NCBI GenBank assembly: GCA_949298955.1
Contig: CASFYQ010000005.1
Location: 62,001-126,000 of the forward strand
Direction of reading: 5' to 3'
Source: an uncultured Bacteroidales bacterium
Lineage (GTDB): Bacteria; Bacteroidota; Bacteroidia; Bacteroidales; Barnesiellaceae
DNA length: 64,000 nucleotides
The notes under the pieces were generated by a model that did not search any database, was not told where the DNA came from, and saw only the letters and a program-made list of their open reading frames with translations. This document shows, in pieces, positions 11,014-20,063 of this stretch (position 1 is the first letter of the stretch; each line of letters begins with the position of its first letter). A program made the translations under genes and the position numbers.

Positions 11014-13104
11014 CTATTTCAGACCGCGGTTGCGGAGCAGAGCATCGGGGTTGGGGTCGGCTCCGCGGAATTGGCGGTAGAGTGTCATGGGATCTTCGCT
11101 GCCGCCCTTCTCGAGAATGTTCTCGCGGAAGGCTTTGGCCGTAGCGGGGTCGAAGATACCGTGTTCGATAAAGGCATCGAAGGCGTCGGCATCAAGTACT
11201 TCGGCCCAGGTGTAGCTGTAATATCCGGCGCAGTAGTCGTTGGTAAAGATGTGCGAGAAATAGGTGCTGCGATAGCGGTAGGTAATCTCGTCGATGAGTC
11301 CGATAGATTGGGCAACCTCTTTCTCAAACTGGCGTACGTCATACTCTTTGGCTTCGGTAATTTCGTGCCAGCGCATATCGAGGATAGCTGCGGCGAGGAA
11401 CTCGGTCGTGGCAAATCCCTGGTTGAATTTCGAGGCTGCTTCCATCTTCTCAATCAGCGAGTCGGGAATGATTTCTCCTGTTTGGTAATGTTTGGCGTAG
11501 AGTTTGAGCACCTCGGGGTGAGTGGCCCAATGCTCGTTGATTTGCGAGGGAAGCTCTACAAAGTCGCGGGCTACGTTGGTGCCGCTCACCGAGGGGTAGT
11601 GGCATCGGGTGAGCATACCGTGCAGGGCGTGGCCGAACTCGTGGAAGAGGGTTTGTACCTCGTCGATGGTGAGCAGGGCGGGGGCATCGCCTGTCGGTTT
11701 GGTAAAGTTGGCTACGTTGTAGACGATGGGGCGCATCTCGTTGCCGTCTTGTACATAGGCTTCGCGGAAATTGAACATCCAGGCTCCGGCCCGTTTGCTG
11801 GCACGGGGGAAATAGTCGGTATAGAACACGGCCAGGTGTTTGCCATCGGCATCTTTTACTTCAAAGGCGCGCACCTCGGGGTGATATACGGGTACATCTT
11901 TCAGCTCGGTGATGGTGATGCCATAGAGTTTGTTGGCCACCATGAAGGCTCCTTCGCGCACGTTGTCGAGGCTGAAATAGGGTTTCAACTCGTCCTCGTC
12001 GAGGTCATATTTGGCTTTGCGCACCTTTTCGGCATAGTACCACCAGTCCCAGGGAGCCAGTTTGAAATTGCCGCCTTCGGCGTCGATAATCTTTTGCATG
12101 TCGGCAACCTCTTTTTTGGCTTGGGGAATGGCATATTTCCACACGCGGTTGAGCAGATCGTTTACATTGGCATCGGTCTTGGCCATGCGGTCATCGAGAG
12201 CAAAATCGGCATATGATTTGAATCCCATGAGGTTGGCCTTTTGCAGGCGGAGGTTGACAATTTTCGAGATGATAGCTTTGTTGTCATGTTCGTTGTCGTT
12301 GTCACCCTTGTTGATATAAGCCTTGTAGATTTTTTCGCGCAGGTCGCGGTTATCGGCATATTGGAGGAAGGGGATACGGCTGGGATTGTCGAGTGTGAAT
12401 ACCCATTTGCCGTCCATGTTGCGAGCGGTAGCCTCGTTGGCTGCGGCAGCTACTACGGCCTCGGGCAGTCCGGCGAGGTTGGCTTCGTTGTCGATGACGA
12501 GCTGGAACGCATTCGATTCGGCCAGGGCATTATCGCCATACTGAATGGAGAGCATGGCCAGCTCTTTGTTTATTTCGCGCAGGCTGTCCTTGGCGGCTTC
12601 GGAGAGGAGAGCACCGGCCCGTACGAAATCTTTATAGTGGTTTTCGAGGACCTTTGCCTGCTCGGCATCGAGCCTTTCGTTTTCGCGGTTCTCATAGACT
12701 GCTTTTATGCGTTGGAACAGCTTGTCGTTGAGCGAGATGTTATCGTAGTGCTCGGTAAGTTTGGGCGAGATTTCCTTGGCGATGGCTTGGAGCTCGTCGT
12801 TGGTATTGGCCTCGGTGAGGCTACTGAAAATGAGGGTTACCCGGTTGAGTAACAAACCACTAAATTCGAGAGGCTCGATGGTGTTCTTGAACGTGGGTGC
12901 TTCGGGATTGTTGACAATGGCTTCGATTTCGGCATCGTGTTGTTGGATAGCCTCCTCGAAGGCGGGCATGTAATGCTCGGGTTTGATTTGTTCGAAAGGC
13001 GGTACGCCAAACGGGGTGTTAAACTCGCCCAATAGCGGGTTCTCTTTTTGATTGCATGAAATCATCATGAGAGCGGTTAGCGATGTGATTAAAAGTTTTT
13101 TCAT
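11014..13104 (-). CDS. M3-family metallopeptidase (oligopeptidase/dipeptidyl carboxypeptidase), lipoprotein
   Basis: The 696-residue protein starts with a lipoprotein signal (MKKLLITSLTALMMISC, Cys at 17), placing it on the periplasmic side of the envelope. The thimet-type zinc motif HEFGHALHG lies near residue 485. The downstream Glu is in the RDFVELPSQINEHW block, and the conserved YRSTYFSHIF...AGYYSYTWAEVLDAD block sits near the C-terminus, as in Dcp-like M3A peptidases. It hydrolyses short peptides, probably dipeptides from C-termini. Only 20 bases separate it from the upstream EEP gene, so it is the last gene of the rhomboid operon. Confidence 0.93.
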   Translation of the reverse strand: MKKLLITSLTALMMISCNQKENPLLGEFNTPFGVPPFEQIKPEHYMPAFEEAIQQHDAEIEAIVNNPEAPTFKNTIEPLEFSGLLLNRVTLIFSSLTEANTNDELQAIAKEISPKLTEHYDNISLNDKLFQRIKAVYENRENERLDAEQAKVLENHYKDFVRAGALLSEAAKDSLREINKELAMLSIQYGDNALAESNAFQLVIDNEANLAGLPEAVVAAAANEATARNMDGKWVFTLDNPSRIPFLQYADNRDLREKIYKAYINKGDNDNEHDNKAIISKIVNLRLQKANLMGFKSYADFALDDRMAKTDANVNDLLNRVWKYAIPQAKKEVADMQKIIDAEGGNFKLAPWDWWYYAEKVRKAKYDLDEDELKPYFSLDNVREGAFMVANKLYGITITELKDVPVYHPEVRAFEVKDADGKHLAVFYTDYFPRASKRAGAWMFNFREAYVQDGNEMRPIVYNVANFTKPTGDAPALLTIDEVQTLFHEFGHALHGMLTRCHYPSVSGTNVARDFVELPSQINEHWATHPEVLKLYAKHYQTGEIIPDSLIEKMEAASKFNQGFATTEFLAAAILDMRWHEITEAKEYDVRQFEKEVAQSIGLIDEITYRYRSTYFSHIFTNDYCAGYYSYTWAEVLDADAFDAFIEHGIFDPATAKAFRENILEKGGSEDPMTLYRQFRGADPNPDALLRNRGLK

Positions 13105-13124
13105 GTGGTATAAATATTACTGTG

Positions 13125-14204
13125 TTAATGAATGTCGGCAGGAGGCTCCCACACGAATCGGGTGAGGAGCGGGTAGTGGTCGGAACTCTTGTGGCGCAGC
13201 CTTTCGAGCCAGCGCGCTTTCATATTGCCTTTGTAGAGGATATGGTCGATGCGGAACCAGAATCGGTTGGCGTGATAGGTGATGCCGGGGCCCAGTCCCA
13301 ACTCGTTGTAGGCGTTGCGAAATCCTATGCTGCGGAACCGGCGCACGGCATAGGAGAGCGGCGAGTCGTTGAAATCGCCGCACACGATTACATTGCCGGT
13401 GATACTGTCTATTTTTGCGGCGGTGAGGTCGGCCTGCTCGTTGCGGGTTTGAGTTGCGTTGACGAGTTTCGAGAGCAGGTGCTTCTTCACCTCATCGAGA
13501 TAGTCGGTGTTGGGGTGTGCGGTAATTTCGTGGTAGAGCTCCTTGTCGGTTTGGGTAAGTCCTATCGACTCCATGTGCTGGTTGACGATGGTGACCTCGC
13601 GCTCGCCTATTTGCACCTGATAGGCGGCGACGGCACTCGACTCGGAATAGACGGTGTCGAAGAGCAGACGAGCCGGATATTTCGATAGAAAATTCATGCC
13701 GTGGCTCGTGGGTATCCGATAGGGATATTGCGCGTGTATGCTGTCGATTTGGGATTCCGAGATTTTCAGCCCGGGGTTGGGGCGGGCCAGTTCGGGGCTT
13801 TCTTGCAGGCACACCAGGTCGGCATCTTGGGCGAGCAGGAACGAAAGGGTGCGGTTCAGAGGAGTATCGGTCCCCTCGTAGTCGAGCATGAAATAGGTGT
13901 TGTAGGTCATGAGTGTGAAGCCGGGCTCGCTGTTGTCGGGCGATTGCGGCTTGTGAATGGGACAATAACGGGCTATGCCGCTCCAAGCCATGGCCAAAGC
14001 CGCTACGGGTACCCATATGAGCCGTGGGTTGTAGACCAGCCAGACGAAAAAAAAGATGATGCCGGCAAAGAGGTTGATGGGGAAGATGAGTTCGAGCAGG
14101 ATACCTATGCGGGTAGGATAATAGGCCGAGTAGGCTCCCATGATGAGGAGTAATCCCCACAAGATATTGAGCAGCAGTAGTATGACCTTGACAACGTGTT
14201 TCAT
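13125..14204 (-). CDS. Membrane-anchored endonuclease/exonuclease/phosphatase (EEP) family protein
   Basis: The 359-residue protein has three N-terminal membrane helices (about 5-26, 32-56 and 62-80) followed by an EEP (DNase I-like) domain. Motifs are MTYNTYF, LQESPE, NQHMES, GDFNDSPLS, FRIDHILYKG and the terminal SDHYPL. These supply the Asn, Glu, Asp/Asn and Asp-His residues of the metal-dependent phosphoesterase site. The domain is probably extracytoplasmic or membrane-proximal. The substrate (nucleic acid, phospholipid or inositol phosphate) cannot be decided. It lies 7 bases after the second rhomboid gene in the same operon. Confidence 0.85.
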   Translation of the reverse strand: MKHVVKVILLLLNILWGLLLIMGAYSAYYPTRIGILLELIFPINLFAGIIFFFVWLVYNPRLIWVPVAALAMAWSGIARYCPIHKPQSPDNSEPGFTLMTYNTYFMLDYEGTDTPLNRTLSFLLAQDADLVCLQESPELARPNPGLKISESQIDSIHAQYPYRIPTSHGMNFLSKYPARLLFDTVYSESSAVAAYQVQIGEREVTIVNQHMESIGLTQTDKELYHEITAHPNTDYLDEVKKHLLSKLVNATQTRNEQADLTAAKIDSITGNVIVCGDFNDSPLSYAVRRFRSIGFRNAYNELGLGPGITYHANRFWFRIDHILYKGNMKARWLERLRHKSSDHYPLLTRFVWEPPADIH

Positions 14205-14211
14205 AACCCGG

Positions 14212-15126
14212 CTATTTTTTTCCGGCCTCGAAGAGCCTTTTCTTCTCTTCGGCAGTCAGCGAGGTGTACCCCGATTGTTTTATCTTGTCGAGAATCGCAT
14301 CGATTTCGTCGCTCTCTCGCTTTTTGCGGGCACGATATTCCATATCCGATTCGGGGCGTCCTGTGGGACGGGAGGTAGGACGGGCGGAGGTGCGTGCCGA
14401 AGGTCGTCTCACCCGTACACGGGGACGAGGCTTGCAAGCGGTGACCAGGCGGTCGATGAGTCGGTTGAGCGGTGCCGTGAGGTCTTTCCCTTTCTCCCAG
14501 CGCACGATGAACCAGTAACCCAGCAGGGCGCCTCCCAAGTGGGCGATGTGTCCGCCTCCGTTGGCCGAGGTGACACTGAGCAGGTCGATAAGAATCGTGA
14601 CGATGGCGATGTATTTGAGCGAGATGGATCCGAGGAAAAGCAGGTTGACTTTGTAGTCGGGCATACGGAAAGCCGTGGCGACGACAATGGCTATAATCGA
14701 GGCCGAGGCTCCGCACATGAGGCTCTGTTTTCCCTCGAAATAGGGGAAGATGTTGTAGGATAGCAAGTAGAGCAGTCCGCCTGCGATACCTCCCAGCAGG
14801 TAGAGACCTACCATCTGTTTCTCACCGAAGGCGGTGAGAAATATTTGTCCGAACCAGTAGAACCACAGCATGTTGAACAGGATGTGCCACACGTCGTAGT
14901 GGACAAACATATAGGTGAGCAGGGTCCATGGGTGGGTAATAAATTCGCCGGGATCGGACGCTATCTCGATATAGGGGAATATGGCTGCGATTTTAAGATT
15001 GAACAGCAGGAACAGTACCTCTGCGAGGCGCAACAGCAGGAATATACCCACGTTGACGTAGATAAACCTTAGCAAGGCCGAGCCTTGCTTGAATTGCAGT
15101 TTGAGTGTATCAATAATAGAAGCCAC
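14212..15126 (-). CDS. Rhomboid intramembrane serine protease (second of tandem pair)
   Basis: The 304-residue protein has six membrane helices. The catalytic serine is in CGASASIIA (about residue 137) and the histidine is in GHIAHLGGALLGYW (about residue 192). The HxxxN-like helix-2 motif appears as FVHYDVWHILFNMLWFYWFG. A cytoplasmic C-terminal tail of about 85 residues is rich in Arg/Pro/Ser (near 235-265) and ends in a short conserved-looking helix (DEIDAILDKIKQSGYTSLTAEEKKRLFE). Such tails are common in Bacteroidota rhomboids. Its start overlaps the end of the preceding rhomboid gene by 17 bases. Confidence 0.92.
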   Translation of the reverse strand: MASIIDTLKLQFKQGSALLRFIYVNVGIFLLLRLAEVLFLLFNLKIAAIFPYIEIASDPGEFITHPWTLLTYMFVHYDVWHILFNMLWFYWFGQIFLTAFGEKQMVGLYLLGGIAGGLLYLLSYNIFPYFEGKQSLMCGASASIIAIVVATAFRMPDYKVNLLFLGSISLKYIAIVTILIDLLSVTSANGGGHIAHLGGALLGYWFIVRWEKGKDLTAPLNRLIDRLVTACKPRPRVRVRRPSARTSARPTSRPTGRPESDMEYRARKKRESDEIDAILDKIKQSGYTSLTAEEKKRLFEAGKK

Positions 15127-15805
15127 CGCCTATTCCTTTCTTTTTCCAATAGCGAATGAGGAAGAATCCGAACAGCATACCTCCCAGGTGGGCGAAATGG
15201 GCTACACCGCTCATCGAACCGCTGATACCGAAGAAGAGTTCGAGGAGACCGTAGAAGATGACGAAATATTTAGCCTTGATGGGAATGGGGATAAATATGA
15301 TGAACAGCGGAGCGTTGGGGAAGAGCATACCGAAAGCGAGCAGAATACCGAAAGCGGCTCCCGAGGCCCCCACGGTGGTAAACTGGTTGAGCAGCATCGA
15401 GGTTTGTTCCCACCCAAATTGAGCCACCGTAGGGCCGATAAGTGAATGTAACTCGAAATACCAAGCTGCTTCCTGCACCAGACCGGCGCCGATGCCGGTA
15501 GTGAGGTAGTAGAAGAGGAACCGCTTGCCCCCCCATACCGCTTCGAGCGTGCGGCCGAACATGAAGACCGAGAACATATTGAAGAAGATATGCTCGATGC
15601 TGCTCGTGTCGTGGAGGAACATGTAGGTAACCAACTGGATCACGTTGAAATCGGCGGCCTCGATGTAGTGCAACCCCAACTGATAGTTAAGATCTATACC
15701 GGCAATTTTGGGCAGTGTCAATGCCGCCAGCCACACGATAAAGTTGACGATAATGATATTGAGCGTGACGGGCGGTATCGATCCAAAGAACGATCTGTTT
15801 TGCAT
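15110..15805 (-). CDS. Rhomboid intramembrane serine protease (first of tandem pair)
   Basis: The 231-residue, six-helix rhomboid has its catalytic Ser in VGASGAAFG (about 148) and its catalytic His in AHFAHLGGMLFG (about 203). It has the helix-2 block FLHDTSSIEHIFFNMFSVFMFG. The frame is open 27 codons further upstream, but the predicted -7 element (15884-15891) puts the transcript start near 15877. The methionine at 15805, beginning MQNRSFFGSIPP, is therefore the better start. It lacks the long C-terminal tail of its neighbour, so the pair is not a recent duplicate. It heads an operon of two rhomboids, an EEP hydrolase and an M3 peptidase. Confidence 0.9.
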   Translation of the reverse strand: MQNRSFFGSIPPVTLNIIIVNFIVWLAALTLPKIAGIDLNYQLGLHYIEAADFNVIQLVTYMFLHDTSSIEHIFFNMFSVFMFGRTLEAVWGGKRFLFYYLTTGIGAGLVQEAAWYFELHSLIGPTVAQFGWEQTSMLLNQFTTVGASGAAFGILLAFGMLFPNAPLFIIFIPIPIKAKYFVIFYGLLELFFGISGSMSGVAHFAHLGGMLFGFFLIRYWKKKGIGGGFYY

Positions 15806-15883
15806 AAATACAAGTCTGTTTTTTGTGGGGATAACAGCTTGGAACTCCAAGGCATGAAACGAATTATCCCCTGATTTTGCAAG

Positions 15884-15916
15884 CAAAAATAGTGATTTTT
15901 CGAGTATTTGGTCAAA
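15884..15916 (-). promoter_or_regulatory. Promoter of the rhomboid operon
   Basis: On the minus strand TTTG (15916-15913), a 21-base spacer, and TATTTTTG (15891-15884) match the Bacteroidota consensus. It is divergent from the HU promoter, about 60 bases apart. Confidence 0.65.
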
Positions 15917-15972
15917 TATAGGCGCGTTATATTATCAAATAGCGACTTTTATTATATTTTTTTACTGTATTG

Positions 15973-16004
15973 TTTGCACTATATCATTTTAATATTTACA
16001 TTTG
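15973..16004 (+). promoter_or_regulatory. Promoter of the HU gene
   Basis: TTTG at 15973-15976, a 20-base spacer, and TACATTTG at 15997-16004. A leader of about 45 bases is A/T-rich and weakly structured, as expected for a highly expressed gene. Confidence 0.75.
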
Positions 16005-16056
16005 TCGTGCTGCTCTTCATAGAGATTATTTACTTAACTTTAAATTATAACACATT

Positions 16057-16329
16057 ATGAACAAGACTGAACTTATCAATGCTATGGCCGAAAAAGCCGG
16101 TTTGAGCAAGGTTGACGCTAAGAAGGCATTGGACGCTTTTGTAGAAGCAGTTTCGGAATCACTCGTAAAAGGGGACAAAGTGGCTCTTATTGGTTTTGGA
16201 ACTTTTGGTGTTGCAGAAAAAGCTGCTCGCACCGGTATCAATCCTGCAACTAAACAAAAAATCACTATCGCTGCTAAGAAGGTGGTTAAATTCAAAGCTG
16301 GTGCCGAGTTGGCCGATCAAGTAAAATAA
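16057..16329 (+). CDS. HU-family DNA-binding protein
   Basis: The 90-residue nucleoid protein begins MNKTELINAMAEKAGLSKVDAKK-like and has the HU/IHF arm sequence ARTGINPATKQKITI (near 59-73). The GFGTFGV turn and the C-terminal KAGAELAD helix are also present. It bends and wraps DNA as a dimer. It is monocistronic, with a good promoter and a good terminator. HU rather than IHF is favoured by the arm composition and the absence of a partner gene. Confidence 0.95.
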   Translation: MNKTELINAMAEKAGLSKVDAKKALDAFVEAVSESLVKGDKVALIGFGTFGVAEKAARTGINPATKQKITIAAKKVVKFKAGAELADQVK

Positions 16330-16349
16330 AGAATTATCATAGTAGCATA

Positions 16350-16383
16350 AAAAGAGAGGGGCTCGAAGAGTCTCTCTTTTTTT
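16350..16383 (+). terminator. Terminator after the HU gene
   Basis: AAAGAGAG (16351-16358) pairs with CTCTCTTT (16372-16379), followed by a run of T to 16383. Confidence 0.85.
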
Positions 16384-16553
16384 ATGTAACCTCGGCAGCC
16401 CGGTGTGTGATGAGGTCTGTTCCTGGTGAGCCGGGCCGATGAGAAAGACGGAAAGTCCTTCCCGGCAATATGGGCGTCTGTTGCGAACGTTGTAGAGAAA
16501 GTGCGATGCGCCGTTGCCTGGATAGTCGGCATAAACTTGATGCCGAACAGGAA
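16384..16553. other. Intergenic stretch with several hairpins, no gene recognised
   Basis: About 170 bases lie between the HU terminator and the convergent antiporter gene. GCCCGG (16398-16403) can pair with CCGGGC (16431-16436). GGAA/TTCC forms a small hairpin near 16450-16462. TCGGCAT/ATGCCGA (16526-16532 with 16540-16546) forms a 7-bp hairpin that may terminate the antiporter transcript. No convincing open frame or known RNA was recognised. Confidence 0.3.
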
Positions 16554-18707
16554 TTACAATTCGATTTTCTTTTTGCGGTTGCGGTGAGTCCACCGTTTCT
16601 TGTAGGCGATGAGTTGCCTGAAAATCTTTTCGATACCCAGTATGTCGGTGTGGCTGAGCATATCGTGCGACAAAGGTTCTACAAACGAGGCCGGAGCCGG
16701 TTCGGCAGTACCGAACTGTTCGGGGTAGAGCACAATGAGGTTGTTGTTGGCAAAATATTTGGAGAGGAACGAGGGAATGTTGTCGGCGTCGGCATTGAAC
16801 GATACCGAGGTAGGACGCGCGCTCACTACGATAAAGAGGTCGTCGTCGAGTACCACGTTGGCCAGCAGCAGGAAATCGTCCCAGCTTTCGAGTATTTCAA
16901 ATTCGTTGCGTATGTTGTATCGTCCGGCTTTCAGCTGGGCTTTCAGGTAGGGGATTGTTTCGGCATACGCATAGAATATGGCCCGGCAGCCAATCTGTTT
17001 GGTCATGTTGGCTACCCGGTCTATCCACAGGGCGAATCCTGTTTCGTATTCAGCCTTGCGGGGTACGGCAATTACAATGCGTGAAATGGTGTTGATGGGG
17101 GTCACACATTTCGAGATGAGAATCATCTTGTTGGTATTTTTCAAGAGCGACTCGATTTTGGCGCCGAAGAACGTGTCGACGATATTGGCCTTGTGGTGTA
17201 GGCCCAGCACTACCTCGGTAATGTTCTTCTCCTTCATGGTGTGGATAATACCGCTGGTAATGTTCATGTCGTACCGGGCGATGGGAATCAGTTTCGTGTC
17301 GGCCGACGAGGCTACTTTCCCGGCCAGTTCGAGAATCGATTGCGAGCGGTAGTTGCTTGTCTTGCTATCGTCGGTTACATGAAGGGCATACAGGGGCGAC
17401 TGTTTCCGAGGCGATTTGAGCAGGAGTGCCAGGTTGATAAGGTTCTCGGTGGTGTCGGGGTTGGCGATGGGAATGAGAATATGCTCGTTTTGTATCGGCG
17501 ATTTGGTTGTGGTCGGCTCGTTGTTTTGCATGTCAACGACTATTTGGCGGGCCGCTTTTTCGGTTACCAGAGTACTGATGATACAGGTCACCAGAATCAT
17601 CACGATGGTACCGTTGAGGATTTCTTCGTTGAATAGCCCGATGTCGTGACCGATAATCACGGCGGCCAGTGTGGCAGCGGCTTGGGCGTTACTCAACCCG
17701 AAGATGAGTTTGCGGTCTATCTTTGTCATGTGGCAACTCTTTTGGGTGAGCCAGGCGGCAATCCATTTGCACAGGGTGGCGACAACCGACATGTTGATGG
17801 CGACGATGAGCGTATCGGTGCCGCTGACGATAACCCGCAAGTCGATGAGCATACCTACCCCGATGAGGAAATAGGGAATGAATAGCGCATTGCCTACAAA
17901 TTCGAGCCGGTTCATCAGCGGCGATACATTGGGAATGAACCGGTTGAGTACGATGCCGGCAAAGAAAGCTCCCAAGATGGCCTCCAACCCGATAACCTGT
18001 GCCATGTAGGAAGCAAGGAAAACGAGAGCTAAAATAAAGATAAACTGGGTGACGTTGTCGTTGTAGTTCTTGAAAAACCAGCGGGTAAGACGCGGATAGA
18101 TGTAGAGTATGGCCAAGCTGTAGATGATGATGTTGACCGACAGTCTGAGCCAAAAGAACTCGGTGAGGTCGCCTCGCACCATACCCGAGATGACCGCCAA
18201 AATGATGAGGGCTCCCAATACGGTGAAAATCGTGCCTGCAATCGTCACGGGTACGGCCCGGCTGCGCGAGATTCCGTATCGGCTGATGATGGGATAGGCG
18301 ATGAGTGTGTGCGAAGCATACATGCTGGCCAGCAAAATCGAGGTCATGAGGTCGAGATGCAGCGTGTAGTAGCTGGTAATCGTTCCCAGAATCATGGGGA
18401 CAAGAAAGGTGTAGAGGCCGAAGATTATACCGTCTTTGCGGGTCTTTTTGAAATCGTTCATATCGATTTCAAGACCGGCCAAAAACATCAGGTAGAGGAT
18501 ACCTACGTTGCCGAATATTTCGAAACTGCTGTCGCGGGCCAGCAGGTTAAGACCGTTGGGCCCGATGATGACACCGGCGATGATAAGCCCGATGATGTGG
18601 GGAACTCGTATGCGATTGAGCAGTATGGGTGCAAGCAATATGATTACCAGTACGATGAAAAAAATCAGCACCGGATTTTCAATCGGCAGAGTCGAGATGC
18701 TACCCAT
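16554..18707 (-). CDS. CPA2-type cation:proton antiporter with C-terminal universal-stress-like region
   Basis: The 717-residue protein has about 12-13 membrane helices in residues 10-385. Typical CPA2 blocks include RIRVPHIIGLIIAGVIIGPNG, LYLMFLAGLEIDM and the GLEAILGAFFAGIVLNR loop. Residues from about 410 to the end are soluble and resemble tandem universal stress protein domains (HILIPIANPDTTENLINLALLL, ALHVTDD). The expected role is Na+/H+ or K+/H+ exchange across the inner membrane, gated by the cytoplasmic domain. It is monocistronic. The transported ion is not evident from sequence. Confidence 0.88.
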   Translation of the reverse strand: MGSISTLPIENPVLIFFIVLVIILLAPILLNRIRVPHIIGLIIAGVIIGPNGLNLLARDSSFEIFGNVGILYLMFLAGLEIDMNDFKKTRKDGIIFGLYTFLVPMILGTITSYYTLHLDLMTSILLASMYASHTLIAYPIISRYGISRSRAVPVTIAGTIFTVLGALIILAVISGMVRGDLTEFFWLRLSVNIIIYSLAILYIYPRLTRWFFKNYNDNVTQFIFILALVFLASYMAQVIGLEAILGAFFAGIVLNRFIPNVSPLMNRLEFVGNALFIPYFLIGVGMLIDLRVIVSGTDTLIVAINMSVVATLCKWIAAWLTQKSCHMTKIDRKLIFGLSNAQAAATLAAVIIGHDIGLFNEEILNGTIVMILVTCIISTLVTEKAARQIVVDMQNNEPTTTKSPIQNEHILIPIANPDTTENLINLALLLKSPRKQSPLYALHVTDDSKTSNYRSQSILELAGKVASSADTKLIPIARYDMNITSGIIHTMKEKNITEVVLGLHHKANIVDTFFGAKIESLLKNTNKMILISKCVTPINTISRIVIAVPRKAEYETGFALWIDRVANMTKQIGCRAIFYAYAETIPYLKAQLKAGRYNIRNEFEILESWDDFLLLANVVLDDDLFIVVSARPTSVSFNADADNIPSFLSKYFANNNLIVLYPEQFGTAEPAPASFVEPLSHDMLSHTDILGIEKIFRQLIAYKKRWTHRNRKKKIEL

Positions 18708-18748
18708 GATTCTGTTATTTTTAAGATGCTTAAACTATAAAACTGCAA

Positions 18749-18780
18749 CAAAAATAAAAATAAAAGTTCTCTCTCGCAAG
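18749..18780 (-). promoter_or_regulatory. Predicted promoter of the antiporter gene
   Basis: Minus strand: TATTTTTG at 18756-18749, with CTTG (18780-18777) 20 bases upstream as a one-mismatch -33 element. Confidence 0.5.
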
Positions 18781-18852
18781 CTATTCGCAGGCTTTTGGGC
18801 GAAAAGTGTTGCAAATGGCTAAAATACAGCCGATAGAATATAATTGTTACGT

Positions 18853-18887
18853 TTTGATATGATTCCGCTTAAATAGTTGTATATTTG
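18853..18887 (+). promoter_or_regulatory. Predicted promoter of asd
   Basis: TATATTTG at 18880-18887 is an exact TAnnTTTG match. TTTG at 18853-18856 lies 23 bases upstream, slightly long. The -7 position rules out an in-frame start at 18887. Confidence 0.55.
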
Positions 18888-18946
18888 TGCCAATTTTTTG
18901 GAGAACAGGATTAAACGAGATTTTGAAACATAAACCATATAAGAAA

Positions 18947-19951
18947 ATGAAAGTCGCTATTGTGGGCGCCAGCGGCGCTGTCGGACAAGAGTTCCTTAGA
19001 GTTTTGGACGAGCGGAATTTCCCGATTGACGAACTGTTGTTGTTCGGGTCCTCTCGGAGTGCAGGACGTGCTTATTCGTTCAAGGGTAAACAGATTGTTG
19101 TTAAGGAGCTGAAACACAATGACGATTTTAAGGGGGTCGATATTGCCTTTACATCGGCGGGTGCGGGCATCTCGAAAGAGTTTGCCGAAACGATTACCCG
19201 GTATGGCGCCATCATGATTGACAATTCGAGTGCTTTCCGTATGGACGACGACGTGCCTCTGGTGGTTCCCGAGGTGAATGGCGACGACGCTTTCGTGCGT
19301 CCCCGTGGTATCATAGCCAACCCCAACTGCACCACCATACAGATGGTCGTTGCCTTGAACGCCATCGAATCGATTTCGCATATCAAGCGGGTGCATGTGG
19401 CTACCTATCAGGCTGCCAGCGGTGCCGGTGCCTCGGCCATGGCCGAGCTGAAAAAACAGTACGAACAACTCATCGCCGGCGAAAAACCCACGGTCGAGAA
19501 ATTTTTCTTCCAACTGGCCTATAACCTCATTCCTCAGGTCGATGTCTTCACCGACAACCTTTATACCAAGGAGGAGATGAAGATGTATAACGAGACACGC
19601 AAGATTATGCACTCCGACATTGCCGTGAGCGCAACCTGCGTACGTGTACCGGTGATGCGGGCTCACTCCGAAGCTATTTGGATAGAGACCGAACGACCCG
19701 TGTCGGTGGCCGAGGCTCGCGAGGCCTTTGCTCACGCCAAGGGTGTCGTGCTCGAAGACGACCCTGCCAACCGTGTCTATCCCATGCCGTTCGACAAGGC
19801 GGGCAGCGACCCGGTGTATGTGGGCCGTATCCGTAGCGATATTTCCAACCCCAACGGTTTGACTTTCTGGACGGTGAGCGACCAAATCAAGAAGGGCGCC
19901 GCGTTGAATGCCGTACAGATTGCCGAGTATCTGTTGGCTCATGCCCAATGA
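18947..19951 (+). CDS. asd: Aspartate-semialdehyde dehydrogenase
   Basis: The 334-residue enzyme reduces aspartyl-4-phosphate to aspartate semialdehyde with NADPH. This is the branch point to lysine/diaminopimelate, threonine and methionine. The nucleotide-binding motif [11 protein letters not shown] is at 6-16. The catalytic Cys is residue 128 in NPNCTTIQM. The acid/base His is in [13 protein letters not shown] near 230. ATG 18947 is chosen because the first residues (MKVAIVGA) match the family and the upstream in-frame codons overlap the predicted -7 element. It is monocistronic and ends at a strong bidirectional terminator. Confidence 0.95.
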   Translation: MKVAIVGASGAVGQEFLRVLDERNFPIDELLLFGSSRSAGRAYSFKGKQIVVKELKHNDDFKGVDIAFTSAGAGISKEFAETITRYGAIMIDNSSAFRMDDDVPLVVPEVNGDDAFVRPRGIIANPNCTTIQMVVALNAIESISHIKRVHVATYQAASGAGASAMAELKKQYEQLIAGEKPTVEKFFFQLAYNLIPQVDVFTDNLYTKEEMKMYNETRKIMHSDIAVSATCVRVPVMRAHSEAIWIETERPVSVAEAREAFAHAKGVVLEDDPANRVYPMPFDKAGSDPVYVGRIRSDISNPNGLTFWTVSDQIKKGAALNAVQIAEYLLAHAQ

Positions 19952-20003
19952 GACCTGCCGGAAATCGGGAAAGTGTCGAATCGATCGATTTTGAAAGTCC
20001 TAT

Positions 20004-20047
20004 AAAAAAGACAGCCGCATGGAGCAACTCATGCGGCTGTCTTTTTT
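20004..20047. terminator. Bidirectional terminator between asd and the hexosaminidase gene
   Basis: A perfect 18-bp stem (20004-20021 with 20030-20047) has an 8-base loop. A-rich and T-rich ends give a T-tract on both strands, serving the two convergent genes. Confidence 0.92.
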
Positions 20048-20063
20048 ATGTGGTCGAGACTTG

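Noticed and set aside
14212..15805. Recent tandem duplication of one rhomboid gene
   Set aside because: The two proteins differ in length, C-terminal tail and most residues outside the catalytic motifs, so they are old paralogues at best.
16451..16458. GAAAGTCC, resembling the conserved 5' motif of RNase P RNA
   Set aside because: Only about 100 bases remain before the next gene. The other conserved RNase P RNA elements are missing.
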